22,018 nucleotides of DNA from Nitrososphaeraceae archaeon (GTDB taxonomy: Archaea; Thermoproteota; Nitrososphaeria; Nitrososphaerales; Nitrososphaeraceae). Under the pieces are notes generated by a model. That model was given only the letters and a program-made list of their open reading frames with translations. It did no database searches and was not told where the DNA came from. The DNA lies in NCBI GenBank assembly GCA_029240395.1, contig JAREAJ010000005.1:1-22018 (forward strand), read 5' to 3'. Positions 6,514 to 14,087 of this stretch are shown piece by piece. Each line of letters starts with the position of its first letter. Position 1 is the stretch's first letter. Made by a program: the position numbers and the translations under genes.

Positions 6514-8325
6514 ATGGTTAGTGCTCAGCAAGACAGCGTCACAAACATTCACAAAAGATGGTCAATAACCAGACTCAATCCATCCTCGTACAAGGTTTCC
6601 GTTTCAATTTCAATAGCCTCAGCGGCGCTAATTGTTACTCTTTATTTTCTGTATGATTCTGCTGTTGACCAAGATGATAACTTTTATGTGTCACTATTTT
6701 ATGGCGTATCGGCTGCACTCGCATCCAGTTTTTTAGATTATGTTTTCTTGCGTGGCACACCTACAAATAAAATATCTAAGGTGTTTCACGTATCTGCCTT
6801 TTCAAACCTACTGTGGTCTACAGTAATCGGAACAGGGCTAGCCATAGACTCCCTTTCTGGTTCACCTGGAACTTTGACTATTTACCTTTTGGAAGGAATG
6901 CTAATTGCAACAGCATTTCGACTAGCTATTTTTACTTCCGTATTCGGCGCCGGCCTGATTAGGGCGCTGGGCATCTCTTTCGTCGAACCTATAATATTCG
7001 CCCTTGTCCTGCTCACCCCTGGCCAGTTTTTCGATTCTGTAAACCAGCATCCAACAAGTCTTGTTTTTGGTAGTTTTTTTGTGTCGTGGGCAGTCCTATG
7101 GTCTATCCTGGCCGACAGGGCGGGCCGGCCACATGTATTGAGCACTTTTGACTTGCTCCAAGCATTTCTAACTGCATGGACTGAACAGAAAGCAGATAAA
7201 ATGGAGAAAATTGTAGAATCAAGAGCAAAATCCAATCATATCAAAAGTGACGTTTTGAGGTTTGTTGCAGCTGCGCCATCTCAGAGAGACATCTCCGTAG
7301 TAATACCGGGTGTACATCCCGGTCCTTTCAAACCTATAGGAGGAAGCAACTTGCCTTATGAACTTTTCAAGTTCTTTGGAGGGAGCGCCATAATTGTCCA
7401 TGGAGCTTCGGACCATTCGCTTAATATACCATCAAAAAATGAATTGGAAAAATACCTGCTCTCCTTTACTGCGGCGAAGGTCATCGATACTGCAGCCACA
7501 TGCACAGATGTTGTTCAAATCAAAAAAACTCGTTTTGTGGTTACAGGTGTAGCATTAGGGGACGTGGTTCTGATCATGCTTTCCACTTCGTCTGGCGGCA
7601 TGGAAGACGTCCCGGCAGAGGTATCTTCAAAAATACAGGATCATGCATATTACTTAAGGTTCTCAAAGGCGTTGGTCGTCGACTGTCATAATGCTATGGG
7701 AGGTTCTTTGTCTGCGGAGGAGCAGCATATTTTGTTTCTGTGTGCTAAAGAAGCTCTTGATAAGATTAAGGGCTCTCAGCAACATCGATTTAGCGTAGGT
7801 TATTCAGCTTCCTTTTGTCACAAAAAGAATAATGGAGATCTTATAGAGACTAAAAATCAGATTGAATGGAGAGAGGATATAGGTCAAGGCGGTTTGGCTG
7901 TTTTAGCGATAAAGGTAAATCAACAGACTTACGCCATAGGATGGGCAGATTCAAATAATATTGAAAATCATGTCCGGAATTACGTTCTAACCCAACTTTG
8001 CTCCCGCGGACTCAATATGGTTGAGATCTGCACATCCGACACTCATTACACATCTGGGAAAAGAACCAAACAAGGATACTACCCTCTTGGCAGTATGACT
8101 GACGTCAAAGAAATATTGGCCCAGTACGAAGAGCTGACATCTAGATCTTTCGATGATCCGAAAGATTGCTCGTTCAGTCATCTGTCTGTTGATTCAGAGA
8201 TTAAGGTAATGGGAAAGGGACAATTCGATGATTATTCAAAGGCACTGGACAGGTCTATGAATCTCACTAAGATATTTCTTGCAATTTCCGGTTCAGTAGC
8301 ATTTTCAATGTTGTTGATAAGTTGA
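6514..8325 (+). CDS. DUF2070 family archaeal membrane protein
   Basis: The product has 603 residues. The N-terminal third holds about six hydrophobic segments (near 28-48, 58-78, 93-112, 120-145, 152-170, 182-200). Residues 210-580 form a large soluble domain, and one further helix ends the protein (586-603, IFLAISGSVAFSMLLIS). The soluble domain carries the conserved DUF2070 blocks: VVIPGVHPGPFKPIGGSNLP (262-281), VHGASDH (295-301), VDCHN (389-393) and CTSDTHYTSG (507-516). These blocks concentrate His268, His296, Asp300, His301, Asp390, His392, Asp509 and His511, which looks like a metal-binding catalytic site; that is my inference, since the family has no known reaction. It follows Sec61-beta by 21 bases, hinting at a link with membrane or export processes. 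ATG start; length is normal for the family. Confidence 0.9.
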   Translation: MVSAQQDSVTNIHKRWSITRLNPSSYKVSVSISIASAALIVTLYFLYDSAVDQDDNFYVSLFYGVSAALASSFLDYVFLRGTPTNKISKVFHVSAFSNLLWSTVIGTGLAIDSLSGSPGTLTIYLLEGMLIATAFRLAIFTSVFGAGLIRALGISFVEPIIFALVLLTPGQFFDSVNQHPTSLVFGSFFVSWAVLWSILADRAGRPHVLSTFDLLQAFLTAWTEQKADKMEKIVESRAKSNHIKSDVLRFVAAAPSQRDISVVIPGVHPGPFKPIGGSNLPYELFKFFGGSAIIVHGASDHSLNIPSKNELEKYLLSFTAAKVIDTAATCTDVVQIKKTRFVVTGVALGDVVLIMLSTSSGGMEDVPAEVSSKIQDHAYYLRFSKALVVDCHNAMGGSLSAEEQHILFLCAKEALDKIKGSQQHRFSVGYSASFCHKKNNGDLIETKNQIEWREDIGQGGLAVLAIKVNQQTYAIGWADSNNIENHVRNYVLTQLCSRGLNMVEICTSDTHYTSGKRTKQGYYPLGSMTDVKEILAQYEELTSRSFDDPKDCSFSHLSVDSEIKVMGKGQFDDYSKALDRSMNLTKIFLAISGSVAFSMLLIS

Positions 8326-8410
8326 CTGTAAAGGTCTGAACATCAAAATAGAGATGAAGATGAACTATGCACACATGGACATTAGAAAATGGAGCGTGAT
8401 AGATGCTAAA

Positions 8411-8485
8411 TGGATGGGGAGAGATTTGAACTCTCGACCACCTGTGTGTGAGACAGGTATCCTGACCAGACTAGACTACCCATCC
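8411..8485 (-). tRNA. tRNA-Val (anticodon CAC)
   Basis: On the minus strand, a 75-nucleotide cloverleaf can be folded by eye. The acceptor stem GGATGGG pairs with CCCATCC. The D arm is GTCT/GGAT around a ten-base loop with GG. The anticodon stem CCTGT/ACAGG encloses the loop CTCACAC, giving anticodon CAC. The variable loop is TGGTC, and the T arm GAGAG-TTCAAAT-CTCTC is perfect. The discriminator is A; the CCA end is not encoded and no intron is visible. The anticodon reads valine GUG codons. It lies downstream of ahcY on the same strand, and an A/T-rich box at 8507-8516 lies about 28 bases before its 5' end, so it probably has its own promoter. Confidence 0.95.
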
Positions 8486-8506
8486 ATTTTATAGATGCCA
8501 TTTGTC

Positions 8507-8516
8507 TTCGTTAATT
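8507..8516 (-). promoter_or_regulatory. TATA-like box of tRNA-Val
   Basis: On the minus strand, AAATTAAC lies about 28 bases before the tRNA 5' end, the expected distance for an archaeal TATA box. No other gene lies in 8486-8685 apart from the ahcY terminator. Confidence 0.4.
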
Positions 8517-8627
8517 TACTTCCTCAGTACCCTGCTACCTATTAGTTTCTTAGGATCTTAAACAGCAGATTCATTAGGTTCTCGCGCGTGTATATTAATA
8601 ATTCTTTAACGCTGCACTTTAAGATAG

Positions 8628-8670
8628 AAAAAAGGCCGAAGAATGATTAATACGATCTTATATCGCCTTT
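8628..8670 (-). terminator. Terminator of the ahcY gene: stem plus U tract
   Basis: Just downstream of the ahcY stop, on the minus strand, AAAGGC (8665-8670) can pair with GCCTTT (8631-8636), and the 3' arm runs straight into a tract of six T (8628-8633). The loop between the arms is about 28 bases, so the stem is weak, but the T tract alone is a plausible archaeal stop. Confidence 0.5.
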
Positions 8671-8685
8671 ATGGTTTTGTTGTAG

Positions 8686-9942
8686 CTACGTCCCTTCGCT
8701 GAAGCCTTGGATATAGGTTTGCTGTTCACTTGTTAGTTTGTCGATTTTTACCCCCATGGAATCCAATTTTGCCAAAGCTATTTCTTGATCTTGAGACTTT
8801 TCAATATCGTAGACCAGCGGTTCTAACTTTGAATTATTTTGGGCCAACCTCAGAACTGATAGAAATTGATTGGCAAAGCTCATGTCCATCACTTCGGAGG
8901 GGTGTCCTTCTGCTGCAGCTAAATTGACTAACCGACCTTGGCCTATAAGATAAATCCTGTTACCATTCTTCAAGTCGTATTGAGTAGTGTGTTGATTGAT
9001 ATCTTTCTTCCCCACAGACTGATGCTCTAGCGTGTCGACGGATATCTCGACGTTGAAATGGCCTGCGTTAGCCAATATGGCTCCGTTTTTCATTTTGGTA
9101 ACATGTTGATCATTGATTACGCCTTTGCAACCTGTGGTAGTAATAAAAAGATCTCCTATCATTGCGGCATCAGCCATGGTCGAAACGGAATACCCATCCA
9201 ATTTTGCTTTGAGCGCTGCTATAGGATTAACCTCAGTTACAATGACGTTTGCGCCTAGTCCTGAACCTTTTCTAGCTATCCCTTTTCCTACGTGGCCATA
9301 GCCTGCCACCACAAGATTCTTCCCACTGATCAGAACATTTGTAGCCCTAATAATACCATCCAATGCGGACTGACCTGTACCATAGTAGTTATCAAAGTCG
9401 TGCTTTGTCTCAGCATCGTTTACGGCTATAATTGGATATTTCAGTTTACCAGCCCTTTCCATTGCTCTTAATCTTACAACACCAGTGGTCGTTTCCTCAG
9501 TGCCTCCCTTGATGGCGCTTGCGAGTCCATTGAGTTCTTTATGCATTTCCACTGTCAGATCAGCTCCATCATCAATAGTTATGTTCGGTCTTATACTCAT
9601 AGCAGAGTGTATATCTTGGTAATACTCCTCGGTCGACACACCCCGAACAGCGTATACGGAAACTCCTTCATTACTTGCTATAGAAGCAGCAACGTCATCT
9701 TGTGTGCTCAGCGGGTTACACCCACACCATGAAAGTTCTGCCCCAGCTGCCTTTAATGTTCGTACCAAAACTCCGGTTTCTTTTGTAACATGCAAGCAGC
9801 CGGTAACTCGTGTTCCGCTGAGCGGTTTAGACTCCTCATATTTCTTTCTTAATGCAACTAGAACGGGCATGTGAGCTTCTGCCCAGTCAATTTTTTTCTT
9901 ACCATTCTCCGCAAGAGATGTGTCCTTTACGCGATGATCCAT
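8686..9942 (-). CDS. ahcY: S-adenosylhomocysteine hydrolase
   Basis: AhcY splits S-adenosylhomocysteine, the by-product of methyltransferases, into homocysteine and adenosine, using a tightly bound NAD. The product has 418 residues. Visible motifs include CLHVTKETGVL (49-59, with His51), GCNPLSTQDDVAA (74-86), DDGADL (124-129, with Asp125), EETTTGVVRL (149-158, with Glu150), NDAETKHDFDNYYGTGQS (175-192, with Lys180 and Asp184), the NAD-binding AGYGHVGKG (213-221), and GHFNVEI. All catalytic residues are present. The C-terminal lysine/tyrosine tail of eukaryotic enzymes is absent, as in several archaeal and thermophilic homologues. Some archaeal members prefer S-inosylhomocysteine, so the exact substrate is not fixed by sequence. 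ATG start; a TATA-like box lies about 27 bases upstream. Confidence 0.96.
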   Translation of the reverse strand: MDHRVKDTSLAENGKKKIDWAEAHMPVLVALRKKYEESKPLSGTRVTGCLHVTKETGVLVRTLKAAGAELSWCGCNPLSTQDDVAASIASNEGVSVYAVRGVSTEEYYQDIHSAMSIRPNITIDDGADLTVEMHKELNGLASAIKGGTEETTTGVVRLRAMERAGKLKYPIIAVNDAETKHDFDNYYGTGQSALDGIIRATNVLISGKNLVVAGYGHVGKGIARKGSGLGANVIVTEVNPIAALKAKLDGYSVSTMADAAMIGDLFITTTGCKGVINDQHVTKMKNGAILANAGHFNVEISVDTLEHQSVGKKDINQHTTQYDLKNGNRIYLIGQGRLVNLAAAEGHPSEVMDMSFANQFLSVLRLAQNNSKLEPLVYDIEKSQDQEIALAKLDSMGVKIDKLTSEQQTYIQGFSEGT

Positions 9943-9963
9943 ACGACCAAAAAAACCCTATGC

Positions 9964-9973
9964 CATATTATTA
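9964..9973 (-). promoter_or_regulatory. TATA box of ahcY
   Basis: On the minus strand, TAATAATATG is centred about 27 bases before the ATG at 9942, consistent with a leaderless mRNA. The 156-base gap to the Hbd stop otherwise shows nothing I can name. Confidence 0.5.
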
Positions 9974-10098
9974 TTGTTGCCATTGGCAAGTTTTTTCTTG
10001 AAACAATTCATATTTGCAGAGAAGCTTAATCCATCAATTTCATCTGATTGTCTAAGATGAATATCAATCAATTGCTAGCCAACTAAAACCCATCTCCC

Positions 10099-11247
10099 CT
10101 AGGATGCAATTTTTCTAAGATAAGCGTCAGGCTCGTAAAATTTACCATATTTGTTTGACATGTTCTCGAGGGTCAACAGTACTTTTCCAAGTCCAAACTC
10201 TTCTACTATTGTGAATAATGGTTTTTTCAAGCCCATGCCTAGCCTGAGTGCTTTATCAAGATCCCCAACATCACATACTCCATTTGTCAGGAGCCATGCG
10301 GCATTATTTGCAGCTACTGAGACTATTGCTATAGGATCGTATTTCTCTGCTTCTTTTTCACTTAGATTTACTCTCTCATATTTGTTGTCGCTGCCATAGT
10401 TGTAAAATCCGCTCCCGGACTTTTGTCCAAGTTTCTTTTCCGAATATAGTCTTTTTATAAGAGGATGGGGGTTAATGACTTTCTTATCTCGAGAAATCAT
10501 CTCCTTACTTGCTTTGAACACAACATCGAGTCCTGTGTAATCTGCTAGCTCAAAAATGCCCATCGGAAAGGCCATTTTGAATTTCACCGCTGAATCTATC
10601 TGGGTCATTTCTGCTTTGTCCCTGTCAAGACAATACGCCGCTTCATGTATTAGTGGAATAAATATTCTATTAACAATAAAGCCGACAACATCCTTTTTGC
10701 AAAGCACCGGCTCCTTGCCAATATTTCTGATGAGGTCCAAAGATAAGTTGACCATTTCGCTGCTAGTTAGATGGCCCGGAATTACCTCCACTAGGGGCAT
10801 CAATTGAGGAGGATTAAAAAAGTGGAGTCCAATAAAGCGGGAAGGCCTGCTCGTAAGCGACGCCATCTCACCTATTGGAAGAGTGCTAGTGTTGGAGGCA
10901 TAAACCGTTTTGTCTTCAGCATACATATCAACCTCGGCGTAAACTTTCTTTTTTAGTTCCATGTCCTCGGGGACAGCTTCTACTAACAAGTCTGTTCCCT
11001 TGAGAGCCTCCTTCAAATCAACTACAGGTGTTATTCTACCATAAATTGAATCTGCATCACTTTGAGATACTTTTTGTTTTTCGACCATCTTGCCAAGCGA
11101 CCATTGTATCTTTTTCATAGCGTTATCCAGAAAGGATTGTTCTATATCACGTAACACAATATTGTAGCCGACCGTGGCGGCAACTTGAGCGATACCGTGC
11201 CCCATAACACCTGAACCTAGAACGGTAATTTTGTTTATGGTAGTCAT
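10099..11247 (-). CDS. 3-hydroxyacyl-CoA (3-hydroxybutyryl-CoA) dehydrogenase
   Basis: This NAD(P)-dependent enzyme interconverts 3-hydroxyacyl-CoA and 3-oxoacyl-CoA. In Thaumarchaeota a homologue is assigned to 3-hydroxybutyryl-CoA oxidation in the 3-hydroxypropionate/4-hydroxybutyrate carbon-fixation cycle, the likely role here (inference). The product has 382 residues. A Rossmann domain opens with VLGSGVMGHGIAQVAATVGY (9-28). The catalytic region has ASNTSTLPI (117-125, Ser121), GLHFFNP (140-146, His142), PLVEV (Glu154) and VGFIVNRI (188-195, Asn193). Two C-terminal helical 3HCDH domains follow, at about 187-285 and 300-382, so it is longer than the single-domain bacterial Hbd. No crotonase domain is fused. 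ATG start, with a TATA-like box 26 bases upstream. It is divergent from the gene at 11346. Confidence 0.93.
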   Translation of the reverse strand: MTTINKITVLGSGVMGHGIAQVAATVGYNIVLRDIEQSFLDNAMKKIQWSLGKMVEKQKVSQSDADSIYGRITPVVDLKEALKGTDLLVEAVPEDMELKKKVYAEVDMYAEDKTVYASNTSTLPIGEMASLTSRPSRFIGLHFFNPPQLMPLVEVIPGHLTSSEMVNLSLDLIRNIGKEPVLCKKDVVGFIVNRIFIPLIHEAAYCLDRDKAEMTQIDSAVKFKMAFPMGIFELADYTGLDVVFKASKEMISRDKKVINPHPLIKRLYSEKKLGQKSGSGFYNYGSDNKYERVNLSEKEAEKYDPIAIVSVAANNAAWLLTNGVCDVGDLDKALRLGMGLKKPLFTIVEEFGLGKVLLTLENMSNKYGKFYEPDAYLRKIAS

Positions 11248-11265
11248 TGTCGATTTATGTTCACT

Positions 11266-11278
11266 TGGTATACTTTTA
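11266..11278 (-). promoter_or_regulatory. TATA box of the hydroxyacyl-CoA dehydrogenase gene
   Basis: On the minus strand, TTAAAAGTATACC is centred about 26 bases before the ATG at 11247, giving a leaderless mRNA. It is back-to-back with a plus-strand box (ACTTTTAAGT, 11306-11315) that serves the divergent gene starting at 11346. Confidence 0.55.
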
Positions 11279-11345
11279 AGGTTGCTCTAGAGGGTCGGTG
11301 GATTTACTTTTAAGTAAGTGAATACGCAATTAGCTTTAGCAATAA

Positions 11346-12002
11346 TTGGATGTAGAACGCTTCACTGCAGATGTAACCGCTCTCTCAGATAAGATGACGA
11401 CAGGAGAGTCAGCTGATATTATTAAGCGTATGGATTTTGTTAGGTTTCGCCTAATTGAACTTTACAAAAGAAACATTGTGAAGATTAATCATTCAGCTAT
11501 GGAACTGGTCTGCGCAAGACACCTCATACGCTATGGATATGCTGTCGATGTCGAAAGGCAGCTAAATGATATCCTCATCTGTGATCTCTATGCAACGAAA
11601 GGGGAAGGTGCGGCGATTGTTGAAATCGAAACGGGATTTATTCCCCCTGAACACGCTTTGGATCCCTTATCATATTACTCCGCGAGGGTTGCAAGCAAAA
11701 TAGCCAGGTACAGTAAGTTTGCAAACCAATTTGTGCTAGCGACGCCGCCTGTAAGCGTACTTCCTATTCCAAGAATCTTTGGACGCCCTCCCAGGGATCG
11801 GGCTAGGGAGGATATAATTATGGTTAAGGAATTATGCGATAAATTCTATCGGAATCCGCCTGTGAGCTATGGCGAAATTCTGAATAGCCACTTGCATATG
11901 GTCTACATAATAAACGTCGACCAGGGTAAAGTAACAGAGATGGATGTCGACTCTTACTTTGACGCGTTAGGAGACATGATCTCGAGTACTGCGCTGGGCT
12001 AA
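11346..12002 (+). CDS. Uncharacterised protein with PD-(D/E)XK nuclease-like core
   Basis: The product has 218 residues and no signal or membrane helix. The core reads as a restriction-endonuclease-like fold: HSAMELVCARHLIRYGY (49-65, helix with Glu53), then NDILICDLYATKGEGAAIVE (74-93), giving the pattern Asp80 ... Glu93-x-Glu95 on adjacent beta strands. A helix with Lys118 (VASKIARYSKFA) and a further strand (QFVLATPP) follow. Glu replaces the usual Lys of D-(D/E)-x-K, a variant that occurs in some members of the superfamily. No partner nuclease, methylase or helicase gene adjoins it. Start is a TTG at 11346; the ATG at 11350 is out of frame and meets a stop at once, and the next in-frame ATG is at codon 17. 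It is divergent from Hbd and upstream of Tsr3. Activity is inference; the ORF is well supported. Confidence 0.75.
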   Translation: MDVERFTADVTALSDKMTTGESADIIKRMDFVRFRLIELYKRNIVKINHSAMELVCARHLIRYGYAVDVERQLNDILICDLYATKGEGAAIVEIETGFIPPEHALDPLSYYSARVASKIARYSKFANQFVLATPPVSVLPIPRIFGRPPRDRAREDIIMVKELCDKFYRNPPVSYGEILNSHLHMVYIINVDQGKVTEMDVDSYFDALGDMISSTALG

Positions 12003-12094
12003 ACCAGAGAATAAACTCAGGCTTGTAGACTTTTACTGTTTGTTAGTTGTCAATTATTTGTCCTCATACTAAAGGAAAGTTAGGTCCCTATAAT

Positions 12095-12104
12095 GTTATT
12101 ATCG
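12095..12104 (+). promoter_or_regulatory. TATA-like box of tsr3
   Basis: GTTATTATCG is centred about 27 bases before the TTG at 12127; another candidate, CCTATAATGT at 12087-12096, lies 35 bases before it. Either is compatible with a leaderless or very short-leader mRNA and supports the TTG start. Confidence 0.4.
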
Positions 12105-12126
12105 CGTTCTGCGGATCGATTAAGAA

Positions 12127-12633
12127 TTGAAAGTATTGGTGTATATGTTAGGGCAGGATGACCCATCCAAGTGTACCGCCGCTAAGCTCGTTAGGTTTCA
12201 CCTGGCGGAACGAACTCGATACATTAGTTATGATACGCTATTGCTAAATCCATTCTCCGAGGATTCACTAACAAGGCAGGACGGAAATTCGTGCAGCTCC
12301 ATATGTGCCGTTGATTGTTCATGGGAGAAAGCAGGAGACAACTTATTCCGGCGCAGAGAATTGAGACGCGGTAGACATAGACGATTACCAGCAATGTTAG
12401 CAGCAAATCCAATTAACTATTCCAAGCTCGGTAAACTTTCAAGCGTCGAAGCCTTGGCGGGTTCGCTCTTTGTTTTAGGCTGCCAAAACAAAGCTTTTGA
12501 TCTATTAAACAAATTCAAGTGGGGTTCTACGTTTTTTGAACTAAATAAGGACTTACTTAATGACTATCTAAATGCTAATGGTTCAAAGACGATCCAGGAA
12601 ATTGAACGACAGTATTTCGGACACCTTTATTAA
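12127..12633 (+). CDS. Tsr3, 16S/18S rRNA aminocarboxypropyltransferase (DUF367)
   Basis: Tsr3 transfers the aminocarboxypropyl group of S-adenosylmethionine to an N1-methylpseudouridine in small-subunit rRNA, a late step of ribosome maturation. The product has 168 residues. Family blocks are clear: DDPSKCTAAKLVRF (11-24), LLNPFSEDSLTRQD (39-52), ICAVDCSWEKA (59-69), RRLPAMLAANPINYSKLGKL (85-104), SSVEALAGSLFVLG (105-118), and LLNKFKWGSTFFELN (126-140). No disruption is seen. Start is a TTG at 12127, since no in-frame ATG precedes the conserved N-terminus. The RNase P RNA gene begins about 22 bases after its stop on the same strand, followed by two more RNA-related genes, so it belongs to an RNA-maturation neighbourhood. 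Confidence 0.93.
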   Translation: MKVLVYMLGQDDPSKCTAAKLVRFHLAERTRYISYDTLLLNPFSEDSLTRQDGNSCSSICAVDCSWEKAGDNLFRRRELRRGRHRRLPAMLAANPINYSKLGKLSSVEALAGSLFVLGCQNKAFDLLNKFKWGSTFFELNKDLLNDYLNANGSKTIQEIERQYFGHLY

Positions 12634-12634
12634 T
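12625..12634 (+). promoter_or_regulatory. TATA box of the RNase P RNA gene
   Basis: CTTTATTAAT is centred about 26 bases before position 12655, exactly where the closing helix of the RNase P RNA starts. It overlaps the end of the Tsr3 coding sequence. The fit of distance supports an independent promoter for the RNA. Confidence 0.55.
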
Positions 12635-12654
12635 GGATATTTACCAACACAACG

Positions 12655-12956
12655 TGTACTTGTGAGCCAGTGAGCGGGTTACTCGCAAGAGAGGAAACTC
12701 CTCCCTCAAAGCAGGCATCCGAATCAGCGATGATTGGCCGGAGACGGCGGGCTACGGAACAGAAAAGAGATTCAGTCAGGACGAAACATCATGATGGCCT
12801 AGATGGCCTGAGCATGAACTGATACTGAAATGAAAAATGCCGACCCGGGTGGAGCAAGGCCAAATAGAGCGAAGAGTTCCTGCACTAGCTCAGGTTGGCT
12901 GCTAAGTGGAATCCCGCCTAAAACAGAAGGAGGGTTACTGCTGGGACACAAGTGCA
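12655..12956 (+). ncRNA. rnpB: RNase P RNA, archaeal type
   Basis: This is the catalytic RNA of RNase P, which trims the 5' leader of pre-tRNAs. The interval has no protein gene and shows the universally conserved blocks. GAGAGGAAACTCC near 12693-12705 matches conserved region I, and AAAACAGAAGG near 12920-12930 followed by GAGGGTTACTG matches conserved region V; these two form helix P4. GGAGCAAGGCCAAATAGAG (near 12851-12869) matches the conserved GCAGGCCAAATAGG block. The ends pair: TGTACTTGTG (12655-12664) with CACAAGTGCA (12947-12956) make P1, and CCAGT with ACTGCTGG make P2. About 302 bases, typical of archaea. A TATA box 26 bases upstream of 12655 supports the 5' end. I predict the ends to within a few bases. 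Confidence 0.9.
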
Positions 12957-13109
12957 ATTCCTTCGAGGTCTAGATCTACAGGACAATGGATAGCCAAGGC
13001 TCTCTGAATCAACTATTGAAATTTTTTGATGTATTTTGTCTCTGGGTTAATTATGACGAATTATTATTAAAGGTGATAATTTCTGATATTGAGGTAAAGG
13101 CTCCAAAAC

Positions 13110-14075
13110 TTGAAAACTCTTACTTTCGCCCCCACGCAACAGTCTCTTTATCTTGCTGAGAAATACGGTTATGACGAATGGATGGTTAATAGATTTCTCC
13201 ACTACGTCCCTAAAGCTAAAGACATGATGGAAAGGATGCAACGACCTGTGAAAAGATATATCAGAACCAACACGTTAAAGACAACAAGCCCTAGGCTTGT
13301 GGCGCGGCTAGAGTCCAAAAATTTTGAACTAAAAAAAACTGTATTAGCTGACGTCTTTGAAATAAATGGCAATAATGCAAGTATTTCGATTGGGGCAACC
13401 ACAGAATACTTGCTAGGACATTACTACATTCAAGACATTTCATCCTGCATCGCAGTAGAGGCACTTGATATCAAAAGGAACCAAGCTGTACTGGATATGG
13501 CTTCTGCACCAGGTGGGAAGACAACTTTGATAGCACAAAAAATGGATAATACCGGTTCTATAGTCGCTATAGAGTCTAATCCCATCAGAATGAAATCACT
13601 AGCATTTAATCTATCAAGATGCGGTGTCATAAATACAGCCTTGTACCGGCTGGATGCTACAGCATGTGCAAGCTTGAATCTAAGTTTTGATCGCATCCTC
13701 CTAGATGCGCCGTGCAGCGGCGAAGGGGTAATATGGAAAGATGCCACTCGGAAGACCAGCAGGACCCCCGACGATATATCTCAATGTTCTTTCGCACAGA
13801 AAAAATTATTAGAAGCAGGTTTGCAGGCCTTAAAACCAGGAGGCACGATAGTATACTCCACGTGTTCCTTTGCACCGGAAGAAAATGAGTATGTAGTAAA
13901 TTCTATACTCAACAAGTTTGATGTTAAGGTTCAGCCTCTACAATTTGGTACTGAGGGCCTGACAGCATTTGGTTCGAAAGCGTTTAGCAAGGAGTTAAAA
14001 TCTACTGTCCGGCTTTATCCTCATATCCATAATTCGATGGGATTTTACGTCGCTAAACTACGGAAGAATACCTAG
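13110..14075 (+). CDS. NOL1/NOP2/Sun (NSUN) family RNA 5-methylcytosine methyltransferase
   Basis: This enzyme family methylates cytosine C5 in tRNA or rRNA with S-adenosylmethionine. The product has 321 residues. The N-terminal 100 residues carry the RNA-binding region with YIRTNTLK (50-57). The methyltransferase core shows motif I VLDMASAPGGKTTL (127-140), the LLDAPCSGEG motif IV (197-206) with Cys202, and YSTCSFAPEENE (249-260) with the nucleophile-type Cys252. Both cysteines needed for the NSUN mechanism are present. No separate PUA domain is attached, but a PUA protein gene follows after 12 bases. The start is a TTG at 13110. The exact RNA target (tRNA or rRNA) is not decided by sequence. 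Confidence 0.93.
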   Translation: MKTLTFAPTQQSLYLAEKYGYDEWMVNRFLHYVPKAKDMMERMQRPVKRYIRTNTLKTTSPRLVARLESKNFELKKTVLADVFEINGNNASISIGATTEYLLGHYYIQDISSCIAVEALDIKRNQAVLDMASAPGGKTTLIAQKMDNTGSIVAIESNPIRMKSLAFNLSRCGVINTALYRLDATACASLNLSFDRILLDAPCSGEGVIWKDATRKTSRTPDDISQCSFAQKKLLEAGLQALKPGGTIVYSTCSFAPEENEYVVNSILNKFDVKVQPLQFGTEGLTAFGSKAFSKELKSTVRLYPHIHNSMGFYVAKLRKNT

Positions 14076-14087
14076 AGTGTACGAGAA

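Noticed and set aside
8411..8485. tRNA read on the plus strand
   Set aside because: Only the minus strand gives a T-loop TTCAAAT, a D loop with GG and an anticodon loop with U33.
12224..12412. Minus-strand frame inside tsr3
   Set aside because: tsr3 motifs are intact on the plus strand; the reverse frame has no meaning.
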